A stretch of 64,000 bases of DNA from Arenibacter sp. F26102 (lineage in GTDB: Bacteria > Bacteroidota > Bacteroidia > Flavobacteriales > Flavobacteriaceae), in contig NZ_JALKBC010000003.1 in assembly GCF_023015865.1 (NCBI RefSeq), positions 62,001 to 126,000 of the forward strand. The letters are read 5' to 3'. Of this stretch, positions 34,931-45,693 are shown in pieces; position 1 is the stretch's first letter, and the number at the start of each line of letters is the position of its first letter. A model generated the notes under the pieces. That model had not been told where the DNA came from. It was given only the letters and a program-made list of their open reading frames with translations, and made no database searches. The translations under genes were made by a program, and so were the position numbers.

Positions 34931-37900
34931 TTATTGCTGGGCATTGACCTTAAAAATTTGAATTTCCAAATCGTTTTTAGCAAATACCACAATTTTGCTT
35001 TCATGCATTAATGGCAAAGTTATTATATCCCTTACCTCTCCATGTACGTTAAGTCCACTTGTTTTATTATCGACTGCTCGGAATTCACCACTTCCATTTC
35101 CTAAAAGTAGTAGCCCATTGTTGGCGTCACTTCTCCCAAACTTCACACGATTCCCAAAAAAATTACCAGCCAAAATTAGATCAGGATAACCGTCCGCATT
35201 GAAATCCCCAGTTTCAACGGCATATATTGGTGAAAATTGGGCCTCGGACGGTAAGGCCTTCAATACAAATTGACTATTTCCCAAATTTTCAACATAGCTT
35301 GAAGCAAAGTTCACCGCCTTAAATTTTGTAACACCTTTCAAATCATCTTCTGAAAAAATATCAGTTATTTGCTCATTGGCATATTCCGAATATTTTATAT
35401 ATCTACTCTTTAGAATACTCAACTGCCCCAAAAGGTCATCTTTTGAAAATACCGGATAACTATGCCCATTTATATAAGAACAGAGTATAGGGTCTATTGA
35501 GCCGTTATTGTCGAAGTCTTTAGCGTACATTTCAACCGGCTCCCTGACAGATGCTTTCAATTGCGAATTAAATCCAAGATTTCCGAGTATATAATCCATA
35601 TCACCATCCCCATCAAAGTCGCCTTCACGGATAGTGTTCCACCAACCTTCCGTTTCGGATAGTCCGGAAAGACTTGTCAGCTCAGAAAGCTTACCATCTA
35701 AATTTTTAAAGGCTAGAATTTTCATGAATTCCCCAACAATTAGTAAATCAGGGTTGCCATCGCCATTAAAATCACTCCAAAGTGCACCCTTGACCATTCC
35801 TGGATTAATTAATTTTGTATTTACCTCACTCGTGATATCTACAAATTTTCCATATCCATTGTTCTCTAACAAATAACTTCTTTCTGCAAAAGGATATCTT
35901 CCCGGTACGGCACCTCCCCCCACAAAAAGATCCACATCCCCATCATTATCATAGTCCATCGCTGCAACACAGGAGCTGCTTGTTAACATTTCAGGAAGTG
36001 ACCCCTTGTTTTGTCTGAAATTTCCGTCGCCATCATTGAAGTATAATCTATCCTGCAGTTCTGGTGAATTTATATCATACTCATTGCCCCCACTTACCGC
36101 ATAAAGATCCAAATCTCCATCCAAATCTGCATCAAAAAACAAGGCCTCCAAATCCTCCGAGTTTTTATCGTCAAGAAAGACATTTTTGCTTTCCAATCTG
36201 AATTCTCCTGATTTCTGTTGCAAAAAAAGCTTTCCTGAACTTCCCTTGGCCCCTCCAATATAAAAATCTTCCAAGCCATCGTTATTAACATCGCCCTTTG
36301 CCATTCTAGGTCCTTGGGTCGAAAGCTTGTGAGGAAGCAGCTTTTCCCTATTGAAGTCTACATAATTGTTCTCCCTATGTCTGAAGGTCGCCATACTGTC
36401 TTTTGAAATATCAGAAAAATAGGTGTCGTTTGTATCCACATAGTTAATTAATACCTCCTTATGGCTATCCTCTTGCTTTAAGGTCAGCGTCTTATTTACT
36501 TCTAAATTATAAAGTTTTTGCGTTTGACCATCGGGCCATAACACGGCAAGTTCATCTACGGCTGTGCTTTTTCCCAATCCAAATACCATACTTAGGTCTA
36601 CGGAAGATTGATAACCTCTGGTGGGAATCATTTCTTGAACCATAATTTCATCACCTATTCTCAACTTTATCTTCGCTCCTATGCCAAAAGTATTTTTTCC
36701 ATTTCCGTTTAGCCGTACCTTTAAATAATTGTTTTCATCAAAAAGTTCTGTATTATTTCGATAGATAAAGGCAGCTTCATCTATATTGTTGACCACCAAA
36801 TCCAGATCCCCATCATTGTCAAAATCAGCATAAGCCGCACCATTGGATAGTGATTTTTGGTCTAGGCCCCAAGATTCATTTACTTTGCTAAATGTCAAAT
36901 CACCATTGTTGTGGTAGGTATAGTTTTCTTCAATAGTTGAAGGTATTTCTCCTAAGAGGTCCAAGATGGCTGTTTTTTTTCCCGTTTTGTTTTCATTCAG
37001 CTTTTCCTGAACTGCATAGTTCATGAAATCCATATTCGTATAATCCCGCTTGTAACCGTTAGTTATAAAAAGATCTTTGTTGCCGTCCAGATCGAAGTCT
37101 GCAAACAATGGCGCCCAACTCCAGTCAGTATTTGAAATACCTGAAAACTGCCCAATTTCAGAAAACGATTGTCCTTGATTGTTCAATTGTAACATATTCC
37201 GCATAGATTGATTATAGAATCCAGAAGTTACCAACAGGTTATATTTATCATAATTATCGGGACCAAAAACCATTTTTTGTCGGTAGTTTCCTTCTGGCAA
37301 CATATCCAATGTCATAATGTCCATAAATCCATCATTGTTGATGTCGGCAATGTCAGACCCCATAGAGAACATAGAGGTATGCCCTACATATTCTTCCAAA
37401 CTTTCCTTAAATGTTCCATTTTGACTATTTATATATAAATAATCTTGCTCATTGTAATCATTTGATATATACAGGTCTAACCACCCGTCGTTATTAAGAT
37501 CTGAAACGGACACCCCAAGGCCAAACCCCAAAACATTAGAAATAAGTCCTGACCGATCAGATACATCAGTAAATTTCCCATTGTCATTTCTGAACATTTT
37601 ATCGGAAAAGGCTTTATTATATTTTTTCTTTAGAGAAGCCGTAATTTGGCTAAAACCGGCATATTCCTGTGTAGAATGATTAAGTACATACAAATCAAGA
37701 TCACCATCCCTATCATAATCGAAAAATGCGGCTTGAGTGGAGTATCCTGAATCGTTAATACCATACTCTTCCGCTTTTTCCGTAAACGTTAAATCTCCAT
37801 TATTGATAAAGAGTAAATTTCTTCTCTTTTTAGGGTCTTTTGCAGCTGAACGGCAGACATAGATATCAAGAAACCCATCGCCGTTGACATCTGCCATGGT

Positions 37901-38284
37901 TGTACCTGTATTCCACAAGCCTTCTGCAAATACCCCTGCCTCCTTGGCAATTTCCTTAAATTTAAAATCACCCTGATTTATATATAAATGGCTACCCACC
38001 ATGTTTCCCGTAAAGTAGATATCCGGAAGGGAGTCATTGTTAAAATCCCCGACAGAGACGCCACCTCCATTGTACATATAGCCGTAATCAAATACATTGA
38101 ACCGTTCAGTTTCCTTTACCAAGTTTTGAAAATTAACTCCTGTTCTATCGGATTGGAGCAAACTAAACCTTTTACTCCTATCATCAACATTGCATGAAAT
38201 ATGCAAAATAAAAATCAAAAATATTGGAATCATTTTAATACGGCCTATCATATATTCCTTGTTTTTTTTTACTATTCCTTTCAA
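34931..38284 (-). CDS. CRTAC1-type FG-GAP/VCBS repeat lipoprotein with ASPIC/UnbV domain
   Basis: 1117-aa surface lipoprotein. A signal peptide ends in a lipobox (HISC); the likely start may be the internal Met at 38251. About a dozen FG-GAP repeats carry calcium-loop motifs of the form D-x-D/N-x-DG-x-x-D (for example DVNGDGFLDIY, DYDRDGDLDLY, DFDNDGDLDLV). An ASPIC/UnbV domain lies at about 515-590 (GIGAKIKLRIG, TRGYQSSVDL, WPDGQ). Such proteins often accompany SusC/SusD pairs and are thought to bind glycans or calcium at the cell surface. It is separated from susD by 710 bp, so it may have its own promoter. Confidence 0.85.
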   Translation of the reverse strand: MKGIVKKNKEYMIGRIKMIPIFLIFILHISCNVDDRSKRFSLLQSDRTGVNFQNLVKETERFNVFDYGYMYNGGGVSVGDFNNDSLPDIYFTGNMVGSHLYINQGDFKFKEIAKEAGVFAEGLWNTGTTMADVNGDGFLDIYVCRSAAKDPKKRRNLLFINNGDLTFTEKAEEYGINDSGYSTQAAFFDYDRDGDLDLYVLNHSTQEYAGFSQITASLKKKYNKAFSDKMFRNDNGKFTDVSDRSGLISNVLGFGLGVSVSDLNNDGWLDLYISNDYNEQDYLYINSQNGTFKESLEEYVGHTSMFSMGSDIADINNDGFMDIMTLDMLPEGNYRQKMVFGPDNYDKYNLLVTSGFYNQSMRNMLQLNNQGQSFSEIGQFSGISNTDWSWAPLFADFDLDGNKDLFITNGYKRDYTNMDFMNYAVQEKLNENKTGKKTAILDLLGEIPSTIEENYTYHNNGDLTFSKVNESWGLDQKSLSNGAAYADFDNDGDLDLVVNNIDEAAFIYRNNTELFDENNYLKVRLNGNGKNTFGIGAKIKLRIGDEIMVQEMIPTRGYQSSVDLSMVFGLGKSTAVDELAVLWPDGQTQKLYNLEVNKTLTLKQEDSHKEVLINYVDTNDTYFSDISKDSMATFRHRENNYVDFNREKLLPHKLSTQGPRMAKGDVNNDGLEDFYIGGAKGSSGKLFLQQKSGEFRLESKNVFLDDKNSEDLEALFFDADLDGDLDLYAVSGGNEYDINSPELQDRLYFNDGDGNFRQNKGSLPEMLTSSSCVAAMDYDNDGDVDLFVGGGAVPGRYPFAERSYLLENNGYGKFVDITSEVNTKLINPGMVKGALWSDFNGDGNPDLLIVGEFMKILAFKNLDGKLSELTSLSGLSETEGWWNTIREGDFDGDGDMDYILGNLGFNSQLKASVREPVEMYAKDFDNNGSIDPILCSYINGHSYPVFSKDDLLGQLSILKSRYIKYSEYANEQITDIFSEDDLKGVTKFKAVNFASSYVENLGNSQFVLKALPSEAQFSPIYAVETGDFNADGYPDLILAGNFFGNRVKFGRSDANNGLLLLGNGSGEFRAVDNKTSGLNVHGEVRDIITLPLMHESKIVVFAKNDLEIQIFKVNAQQ

Positions 38285-38994
38285 AATGATTCACACTGCT
38301 ACTAACTCCATTGCAGTCCTATTTCGCACTTTAAAACTTATCTTTAATACAATAACTTTCGCCCAGTTGCACATAGGTAATGTTCAATTTTAATGTATTA
38401 TACTCCATTATGTTATACCGAAAAATCTACCAATATGTATTTCTAGATTATCCAAATTCAAATATTGAATCGTATTACAATTAAACTTTATTATATACCA
38501 ATTCCGTGATTTCCACGGAGGAACTATCAAGCTAGGCATATGCAATAATCGTGCAGCTTACTTTCCGATTTAATTCCCGTATGGTCATCTGTAACGCATG
38601 CGGCAGTCATGTGTTAAGGACCAACAGCGCATCTGGCCAATACCATGCCACATTCCACCTAGTATCTTTCCCTTACGGGTTGGCCAATTCCAAAAAGGAG
38701 TACTTTATATTGAACAAAATAACCGGAAGTAGCTAAATAACTTAGCACCTCCGGTCTTTTGTTAGAATTCAATAAAATATTAAGGTCCCACAGCTGTTGA
38801 TGATGACCCCACACCGATCGAATAATCAAGAGCAAAATCACTCTGAATCTATTATCAGCAACAGTTTCACTCATTAATAATTTAACCAGCTTTGGCAACA
38901 GCGCCTAATTACCTAATAATATCTCTCTGGTTTATAAGCCCTTCTCCGATATTAAAACCGTAATGATCCTAAATATTTTAGGTTATTGATATTA
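38285..38994. other. 710-bp intergenic region between the CRTAC1 gene and susD
   Basis: No convincing gene. Two short open frames here lack any motif. It holds a strong hairpin at 38722-38755 (separate entry) and a weaker one, TCCGTG (38503-38508) with CACGGA (38514-38519). The rest is AT-rich and probably contains the promoter of the CRTAC1-type gene. Confidence 0.45.
38722..38755 (-). terminator. Probable terminator of the susCD transcript
   Basis: Stem ACCGGAAGTAGCTAA against TTAGCACCTCCGGT with one or two mismatches and a short loop. On the minus strand it is followed by TTATTTTGTT. It lies 240 bp after the susD stop. On the plus strand it is followed by CTTTT, so it could work both ways. 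Confidence 0.6.
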
Positions 38995-40569
38995 TTACTT
39001 TTTATCCCACCATACCTTGGTACTATTTTTATCACCTCCTTGCATTTCTGGCAATGCTAGAGCACCTGACAAACCTTCGGGATTGGTATCCGCTTCCAAA
39101 CCTGGATATTTTATCCTTCTCATAATTTCATCGGTTCCCACGTCTGGATTGTCCGAAAAAAGACGATCGTACATTTTAGGATACCCTGTCCTTCTAAGAT
39201 CAACCCATGCTTCCCAGCCGTTAGGATATAGGGATATCCACTTTTGAGTCATAATTTGCTCCAACTGAGTTTCAGGATCTGAAGAAAATGCTACAGGAAT
39301 ATCGGTAAGTGCCAAAGTACCTGCCTCATAGGGGACAGGAGTATTGGAACTATTAATATACGCACTAATAAATGTCTCATCTACATCGGATTTGGCAGTA
39401 AGAGAAGCACGGATGCCATTTTCATACATCTGTTCAGATGTACCGCCCATATTCCAACCTTGAAGAGCCCCTTCAGCTCTTAAAAAATAGACCTCTGCAG
39501 CAGTCATTACTTCATAATCACCGTTGGTACCACCAACTTCGAGAGGTAAATAAGGTAAGGACATATTGGAATAGTCATCATTTGGAGGGGAGCTCAAGGC
39601 AGATTGACTCTGACCATTTAATAAACCTTCAAATGCAAGCCCATCCCCATCTGAATCTCCTAAAACAGCCTCTGAAAAATATGTAGGTATCCGTGGATCT
39701 TCATACCCTTTTAATACGCTTTCCATCGCAGCACTCATCCTAAATTCGCCCCATGGCGTAATTTTTGGGTATGGTGATCTATTTGTATCACTGAAGGAAA
39801 CAAATGCATCTTCCGAACTATCTGTAAATACACCATCTGCAATGGCTTTTTCAGCTTCCAACTTGGCTTTCGCCGAATCCGCATAGTGGATATGTATTGC
39901 CAAACGCAAACGTAGACTATTGGCGAATTTCAACCATTTATCTGCGCTACCCCCAAACATTCTATCACTGGATGAAAACATTTCAGCCCCTGGGTTGGCC
40001 TTCAAAACGGATACTGCTTCATCAAGTTGTACAAAAAAATCGGTATACATAGACTCTTGGGTATCATAGGCTACTGCAGATTCACCGTTGCCAAACTGCG
40101 AATACATAATAGGCCCGTAATGATCGGTCATTCTTGAGTAAGAAAGAACTTTCAAGATTTTTGCCATTGCATTTCCTACACTGTTCCCATTTTCAAGACT
40201 GATATCCTCTACAGCTTTTACATGTGCCGCACAATCAGAATAAAAAGACGACCATGCCGCAGCCGACCAAAAGTCTGCAAAATCATTTCTGTCCGCTTCT
40301 GCATCAGGTGTAGTCATGGCAAAATACTGAACATATAAATCTGCATTCCAATTCTGAGCATATTGGAAATAGTATGCAGATTGAAACATGCTCCCGTATT
40401 GCGCTTGCGCAAAGACTTGTCCTAGCAATAGGACATCATCAGCTATAGCATCAGTTGTAAGTTCTTTTTCGTTTGTATTGATTTCTGTGAAGTCTTCCGT
40501 GCAACTGTTGAGGACAAGAGCAACAAAGAGGAAATAAATACACTTCATAATTAATTTATTTTTTTTCAT
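38995..40569 (-). CDS. SusD/RagB-family outer-membrane lipoprotein
   Basis: 524-aa SusD-like protein. The signal peptide ends in the lipobox LNSC (Cys23), so it is lipid-anchored at the cell surface. The sequence carries SusD-type features: FTEINTNEKE near the N-terminus, the TPR-like helical core (LKVLSYSRMTDHYGPI near 135-155, WLKFANSLRLRLAIHI near 213-228) and the C-terminal EAWVDLRRTGYP. It pairs with SusC to capture glycans. Located 11 bp after susC on the same strand, the usual order and spacing. The glycan is not predictable. Confidence 0.92.
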   Translation of the reverse strand: MKKNKLIMKCIYFLFVALVLNSCTEDFTEINTNEKELTTDAIADDVLLLGQVFAQAQYGSMFQSAYYFQYAQNWNADLYVQYFAMTTPDAEADRNDFADFWSAAAWSSFYSDCAAHVKAVEDISLENGNSVGNAMAKILKVLSYSRMTDHYGPIMYSQFGNGESAVAYDTQESMYTDFFVQLDEAVSVLKANPGAEMFSSSDRMFGGSADKWLKFANSLRLRLAIHIHYADSAKAKLEAEKAIADGVFTDSSEDAFVSFSDTNRSPYPKITPWGEFRMSAAMESVLKGYEDPRIPTYFSEAVLGDSDGDGLAFEGLLNGQSQSALSSPPNDDYSNMSLPYLPLEVGGTNGDYEVMTAAEVYFLRAEGALQGWNMGGTSEQMYENGIRASLTAKSDVDETFISAYINSSNTPVPYEAGTLALTDIPVAFSSDPETQLEQIMTQKWISLYPNGWEAWVDLRRTGYPKMYDRLFSDNPDVGTDEIMRRIKYPGLEADTNPEGLSGALALPEMQGGDKNSTKVWWDKK

Positions 40570-40580
40570 AATTCAATTTT

Positions 40581-43500
40581 TTAAAATCCAAATTTTACAT
40601 TTAATCCCATACTTCTTGTGAAAGGCGTAGAATTGAATTCATAACCCTCTTCCTCCGTTCCTGTTCCAATGGTAATCTCTGGATCGAACTGCGCCTTTCT
40701 AGAAAAGAAAAACAAATTACTTCCTACCAAACTAATTTTAGCATGCTTAAGACCAATTTTATTTAATACATCTTTTTGGATGTTATATCCTAACGAAAAT
40801 TCTCTTAGGCGAATATTGGAAGCATCTTCAACAAATGCCTCACCCACAGGTTCTTCGGATTTGCCCAACGATTTCCACAAATCCTCTGCATTTACTTGAA
40901 TGTCATTTGGAGTACCATCAGCCTTTACGGCGCCTCCAGTACCTAATATGTTTTGACCAACTACTAATGACCCATCTCTTCCGGCCGCTGTAATTTCCGA
41001 AAATCCTCCGGCAGCCAAAGCGGCAAGGGTACCTGAAATTACGGTTCCACCCTGTCTAATATCGATCAAGAAGCTCATATCAAATCCTTTGTACTTAAAA
41101 GTATTACGAACTCCACCCAACCAATCAGGGTTATAATTCGCAACTTTCACACTTTTGCCCGATGTAGTTTCAGGTAATCCACTAGCGTCGACTATTATTC
41201 TTCCCTCTGAATCCCTCTCATAACCTCTAGCGTAATAATCGCCCCATTCCGAGCCAACAGTTAATTGCATAAGTCTAATCCCATGAGTAGTCCCAATTGA
41301 CAAACGATCAAGACCCTCTGCCAATTTCTTGACCTCACTGGTGTTTTTGGAAAAATTTAAAGTAACATCCCAGTCAAAATCATCCGTATGAACAGGATTT
41401 CCCGTAAGTATAACTTCAACCCCCCTATTCTCAATGTCAGCACCATTTAAAAACTTTTGTGCCACTCCAGACCCAAGAGGCACATCCTGTGCAAACAATT
41501 GATCCGTACTATTCGTTTTGTAGTAAGTAAAATCAAGCCCTAACCTGCCATTAAAAAATCCAGCATCAAAGCCTATTTCTTTTGAGAGTGTTTTCTCTGA
41601 CTTTAAGTCTTCATTAGGTAAGATAGTTGAAAGGTAGATAAGCCCCCCTGACCGTAATTCGGCTGCACGACTTAATTTAAATGGATCGGTATCATTACCT
41701 ACTTCAGCAAAAGAACCTCTTAATTTCAAATAGCTAAATCCATTTCCAAAATCGAACATATCTGAAACTACTGCACTTAAACCAGCAGAATAATATCCAA
41801 AACTGCGGTTTGCCTCAGGTAGACTGGAACTCCAATCGTTACGATATGTAAGGTCCAGAAAAACCAAATTCTTGAAGGAGGTTTGTCCAAAAGCATAAAG
41901 GGATTGTACTTCCTTTCTGTTTATGGTCTCAGAGAAAGTAGCTTGTAAGGCATTGGACAATGCAAAAATATTAGGAACGCTCAATCCATTGTTGTTCGTG
42001 CTCACTGAACGACCATTTACCTGTCGATTGTTACCACCCACGTTGAGGCTATATTTTATATCCTCTGAAAATTGATCGTTATAGGATAACAAAAAGTCGG
42101 TGTTCCAGTCGTAGTATTGCGAATTCATTGTTGTATACGCTCCATTCTGGGCAATAATATAGGTATCGTTGGACCAACGGGTCTCCATATAGTTAGAAGA
42201 AGTTTCAAATGCACTACGTCCCATTAAACTAAGTTTGTCAGTAAAATTATAGGTTAAAGAAGCATAGCTCAGGATTCTATTTGTGAACTGCTCATTTAGA
42301 TTTCTATTGGCCACCCAATATGCGTTAGCCCCCCCATTAGCTCCGGGAAGCCAATAGTTTTGAAGTACATTTCCATCTTCCCAAGTATATTCAAATTCCC
42401 TTAGGTCTTCATTTCTAATATTATTAGGAATAAGATATACGTTTTTATAGGGGTTGCTTTTGTCATTTCCGGTAGACAATTCATTATCCAAATCGGTCCG
42501 GATGTAGTTCATTTTAGCATCCAAAACTAATTTATCATTAATGAGTTTTTGATTAAGCTTTATGCTAACATTATGCCTTGTCATTTCATTACCTGGCGTA
42601 ATTCCCTTTCTACTGTCATTCGTATATCCGAAATACAATTGCGATTTCTCATTACCTGCCCTAGCTGATAAAGAGTAAACCGTGGTAGCACCTGTTTGTA
42701 AAAAATCATCGTGCCTGTTAGGGTTACTGCCATATGGAAGCAAAATTCCCTGTTTGCTAGGATCTGGAGACCAATGTGGGACTAATAATGATTCATCCAA
42801 AGCCTGACCCCATGATTCCATTGACCCACTTAATGGCGACCCATCCAGAGCGAAGTATGACCCTCCAACTCCTTGACCGTATTGATCTTGGAAATCGAAA
42901 AATATCTTGCCAGTTTCCATGGTCGTGGTAACACCAAAATCGATGCTTAAACGGTCTGCTCCTCCCGACTTGGTCGTAATGATAATAGCTCCATTGTTGG
43001 CCCTAGACCCGTAAAGTGCCGCAGCATTACCACCTTTTAAAACGTTTATGGAGGCGATATCATCTGGGCTAATATCTGAAATGTCCCCTCCTATTGGAAC
43101 ACCGTCTATAACATACAAAGGTTGACTACTACCATCTATGGACCTATTGCCCCTTAAATTAACCCTTGAACTACCTGAAACACCATTTCCTGTTTTGACA
43201 ATTGATAATCCGGCAACCTTACCCTGAAGACTGTTGACAAGATTTTGAGCAGGTCTAACTTCATCCAATGTTTCCAAATCAACATTTTGGGAAGAATATG
43301 TTAAAGATTTCCGCTGTCTCTTTATCCCTAAAGCCGTCACCACAACCTCATCTAAACCATTGGCATCGGGCTGCATTTGAATGGTAAGTTCCTGACTGTC
43401 ACCAACTACCACTTCTTGGGTTAAAAACCCTAAATACGACACCACTAAAACAGCATTTTCAGCCTCTACACTAATACTGAAATTCCCATCAAAATCTGTA

Positions 43501-43793
43501 ACGGTACCATTGGAGGTGCCTTTGAGCACAATGGAAGCACCCGGAAGTGGAGCTCCAATATCATCGATTACAACACCTGAGATTATTTGTTGAAAAATCA
43601 ATTTAGGAACGGCCGATTGCTTATCATCCGTACTTGATCTTTCTATATCCAGAGAAATCTCTCCCTTGTCAGAATAGGAGTTCGCACGAATTTGTAAAAA
43701 TGTGGTAAATAGTAAGAAGAGAGCTAGCTTCTTATTCAAATTGAATTTCCGTAATGACATATTACGAATTCTTTTTTCATTATCGTTTTTCAT
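40581..43793 (-). CDS. SusC/RagA-family TonB-linked outer-membrane protein
   Basis: 1070-aa transporter. After the signal sequence (about 20-40) comes a carboxypeptidase-like domain (about 70-150, ISGVVIDDIGAPLPGASIVL), the linker LDEVVVTALGIKRQRKSL, the plug with the SusC motif DGVPIGGDISDISPDDIASINVLKGGNAAALYGSRA (about 230-268, shown here only as a guide to position), and the barrel ending GLNVKFGF. There is no N-terminal STN signalling domain. The start could be the Met at 43760. It transports the oligosaccharide bound by the adjacent SusD. The ECF sigma gene upstream may control it. Confidence 0.93.
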   Translation of the reverse strand: MKNDNEKRIRNMSLRKFNLNKKLALFLLFTTFLQIRANSYSDKGEISLDIERSSTDDKQSAVPKLIFQQIISGVVIDDIGAPLPGASIVLKGTSNGTVTDFDGNFSISVEAENAVLVVSYLGFLTQEVVVGDSQELTIQMQPDANGLDEVVVTALGIKRQRKSLTYSSQNVDLETLDEVRPAQNLVNSLQGKVAGLSIVKTGNGVSGSSRVNLRGNRSIDGSSQPLYVIDGVPIGGDISDISPDDIASINVLKGGNAAALYGSRANNGAIIITTKSGGADRLSIDFGVTTTMETGKIFFDFQDQYGQGVGGSYFALDGSPLSGSMESWGQALDESLLVPHWSPDPSKQGILLPYGSNPNRHDDFLQTGATTVYSLSARAGNEKSQLYFGYTNDSRKGITPGNEMTRHNVSIKLNQKLINDKLVLDAKMNYIRTDLDNELSTGNDKSNPYKNVYLIPNNIRNEDLREFEYTWEDGNVLQNYWLPGANGGANAYWVANRNLNEQFTNRILSYASLTYNFTDKLSLMGRSAFETSSNYMETRWSNDTYIIAQNGAYTTMNSQYYDWNTDFLLSYNDQFSEDIKYSLNVGGNNRQVNGRSVSTNNNGLSVPNIFALSNALQATFSETINRKEVQSLYAFGQTSFKNLVFLDLTYRNDWSSSLPEANRSFGYYSAGLSAVVSDMFDFGNGFSYLKLRGSFAEVGNDTDPFKLSRAAELRSGGLIYLSTILPNEDLKSEKTLSKEIGFDAGFFNGRLGLDFTYYKTNSTDQLFAQDVPLGSGVAQKFLNGADIENRGVEVILTGNPVHTDDFDWDVTLNFSKNTSEVKKLAEGLDRLSIGTTHGIRLMQLTVGSEWGDYYARGYERDSEGRIIVDASGLPETTSGKSVKVANYNPDWLGGVRNTFKYKGFDMSFLIDIRQGGTVISGTLAALAAGGFSEITAAGRDGSLVVGQNILGTGGAVKADGTPNDIQVNAEDLWKSLGKSEEPVGEAFVEDASNIRLREFSLGYNIQKDVLNKIGLKHAKISLVGSNLFFFSRKAQFDPEITIGTGTEEEGYEFNSTPFTRSMGLNVKFGF

Positions 43794-44071
43794 AAATTTA
43801 ACTGAGTTAATTGGTTATTACTTTAATTTTAATCACCGTCTTACAACAGGAAATACTTCCGACTTTTTCTGATTTCATTTTTGCATTGCTTGGTTTATTT
43901 TAAATTATCCTCCTTTAGTTCCTATATCGATATATTTTATACTGATTATATCACCCTTTACAATTGAACATTTATGGTTAACGCGTCAATGACAGGACAA
44001 CATAATGGCAATAGCCCCTTATATTGATTTAGCCCTTCAGCTGCACCTATATAAGCCATTGATAAAACTGC

Positions 44072-44686
44072 CTAATAGCCAACAAGTCTAAAACTCAAAA
44101 TTTTATTTGCCCTGGTCATATTTGATTCTACGGCTTTTTTTGTTATCGCCAATTGATTCGCCATTTGTTCATTCCTCATGTTTTCAAATCGCATTTTGAT
44201 AAATACTTCTGTGCATCTATTAGCTAATTCAGAAATAAAATTTTTATATAGGTCAGGTAATTCACTAAATGATAATTTATTGGACTCAATTGAATTTAGG
44301 ATATCTGAATTGATATGTATTTCCCTTCCTTGTATATCATGTGAAGCGTATTTTGCATGTACTCCTTTATATCTATTAAGATTAAAACATGCATTTCTTC
44401 CTGTGCGAAACCAATAGGATTGTACCGTACTTTCTTCCAATAAGTAATTCCGGAAGTTCCAATAATTAATAAAAGTCTTCTGGGTTACCACTTTAAAATC
44501 ACCTTCCTCGATGAAATCTTTAGTAAACCCATAAATTCGATGAGAGTATTTTTTAAAGAAATACCTGAAGTCCAGAGTATTCCCATCCTTAAATTCTATT
44601 ATATGTTTTTCATTCATACAAGCAAGTCGTAATTTCATCAATCGGGGGTTACTTGAAGTTTTTGACCTGTTGACCAGAAACAACAT
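44072..44686 (-). CDS. ECF-type RNA polymerase sigma factor
   Basis: 204 aa, or 181 aa from the in-frame Met at 44617, which is nearer the family length. Region 2 is visible at FFKKYSHRIYGFTKDFIEEGDFKVVTQKTFINYWNF (about 45-80; given for location) and region 4 at EVFIKMRFENMRNEQMANQLAITKKAVESNMTRA. The spacing and wording are those of Bacteroidota SusC/D-linked sigma factors. The usual FecR-type anti-sigma gene is absent next to it, and SusC lacks an STN domain, so the signal input is unclear. It lies 278 bp upstream of susC on the same strand. Confidence 0.8.
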   Translation of the reverse strand: MLFLVNRSKTSSNPRLMKLRLACMNEKHIIEFKDGNTLDFRYFFKKYSHRIYGFTKDFIEEGDFKVVTQKTFINYWNFRNYLLEESTVQSYWFRTGRNACFNLNRYKGVHAKYASHDIQGREIHINSDILNSIESNKLSFSELPDLYKNFISELANRCTEVFIKMRFENMRNEQMANQLAITKKAVESNMTRANKILSFRLVGY

Positions 44687-44859
44687 GACAATAGGGCAAA
44701 ATTGTCCCTATTTACAATTCAAACTATTTATATTGGGATTTTATATTTATATATCAAATCATTATCCTAGAGTGGAATATCCTCTTGGTCAACTTAAGAA
44801 CATCCATACTAAATGACCTATCCCCTAAAAAGGACATGACCATTTACGCTAAAAAACCT

Positions 44860-45693
44860 CTATACTTTTTCATTTTTTTCGAAGTTTATGGTTCTCAATT
44901 TATCTTCTACCAACTCAGTAGCCTTATATGTAGCCACAGGAAAAACTTCGCGTAGATCAATATTGCCCGTATTTCTTAATTCGTTCTGTAGGCTCTTCAT
45001 GAATATATTTTTAATTTCGGTAGCTAAATTTATTTTTGTTATCCCGTTCTCAATAGCAGCCTGTAATTGTTCATTCGGGATACCGGAACTTCCGTGCAAT
45101 ACCAACGCAGCCGTAGTAACACTATTGATTTCTTTTATGAGATCCAGCTGTAGATTAGGGGTTTCCTTGTAAAATCCATGAGCCGAACCAACGGCAATCG
45201 CCAAGGCATTGACACCGGTAGCCTCAACAAAATACCTTGCTTCTTCCGGCCGCGTATAAACCATTTTCTGATCTTGGCCCAATTTCGAGATATAACCAAG
45301 CTCCGCCTCCACATTGATTTTATAATTTTCCGCATATTCAACAATCCCGCGGGTTATCCTGACATTTTCTTCAAAGGGCTTTTCACTCGCATCTATCATT
45401 ACCGAATCGAACCCGGCATCTATACATTTTTTGACCAAGACAACATCCTGCCCATGATCCAAATGCAACCAGGCTTTTACCCCATATTGATCTATGGCAC
45501 TTTTAGCAAGAGCGGTCGCTACTTTGAGCCCCATATACTTTATTGAACTTTCTGAAAGCTGCAATATTAGTTCAGAACCAGTGTTCTGAGCAGCGGCCAA
45601 TACGGCGGATAAAGTTTCGAAATTGTAAAAATTCGTAGCCAATAAGGCTTTTCCGTTCTTCTTGTTGTAATGTAGTTTTTCCTTTAATTTCAT
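44860..45693 (-). CDS. Class II ketose-bisphosphate aldolase (FbaA/GatY/KbaY type)
   Basis: 277-aa zinc aldolase. Active-site pieces: LHLDHG with catalytic Asp79 and zinc ligand His80, EAELGYI at 129-135, zinc ligands His172 (GSAHGFYK) and His200 (LHGSSGIP). It cleaves a ketose (bis)phosphate to a triose phosphate and an aldehyde; length and the short form favour tagatose-bisphosphate-like or a special sugar phosphate over the glycolytic enzyme. It stands 173 bp upstream of the sigma gene, on the same strand as the Sus locus, and may process its sugar. Confidence 0.88.
   Translation of the reverse strand: MKLKEKLHYNKKNGKALLATNFYNFETLSAVLAAAQNTGSELILQLSESSIKYMGLKVATALAKSAIDQYGVKAWLHLDHGQDVVLVKKCIDAGFDSVMIDASEKPFEENVRITRGIVEYAENYKINVEAELGYISKLGQDQKMVYTRPEEARYFVEATGVNALAIAVGSAHGFYKETPNLQLDLIKEINSVTTAALVLHGSSGIPNEQLQAAIENGITKINLATEIKNIFMKSLQNELRNTGNIDLREVFPVATYKATELVEDKLRTINFEKNEKV

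Noticed and set aside
38551-38736. 61-codon open frame (with CNACGSH) between the CRTAC1-type gene and susD
   Set aside because: Short, opposite to the flanking genes, only one CxxC pair, and its end overlaps the terminator hairpin; not supported as a gene.
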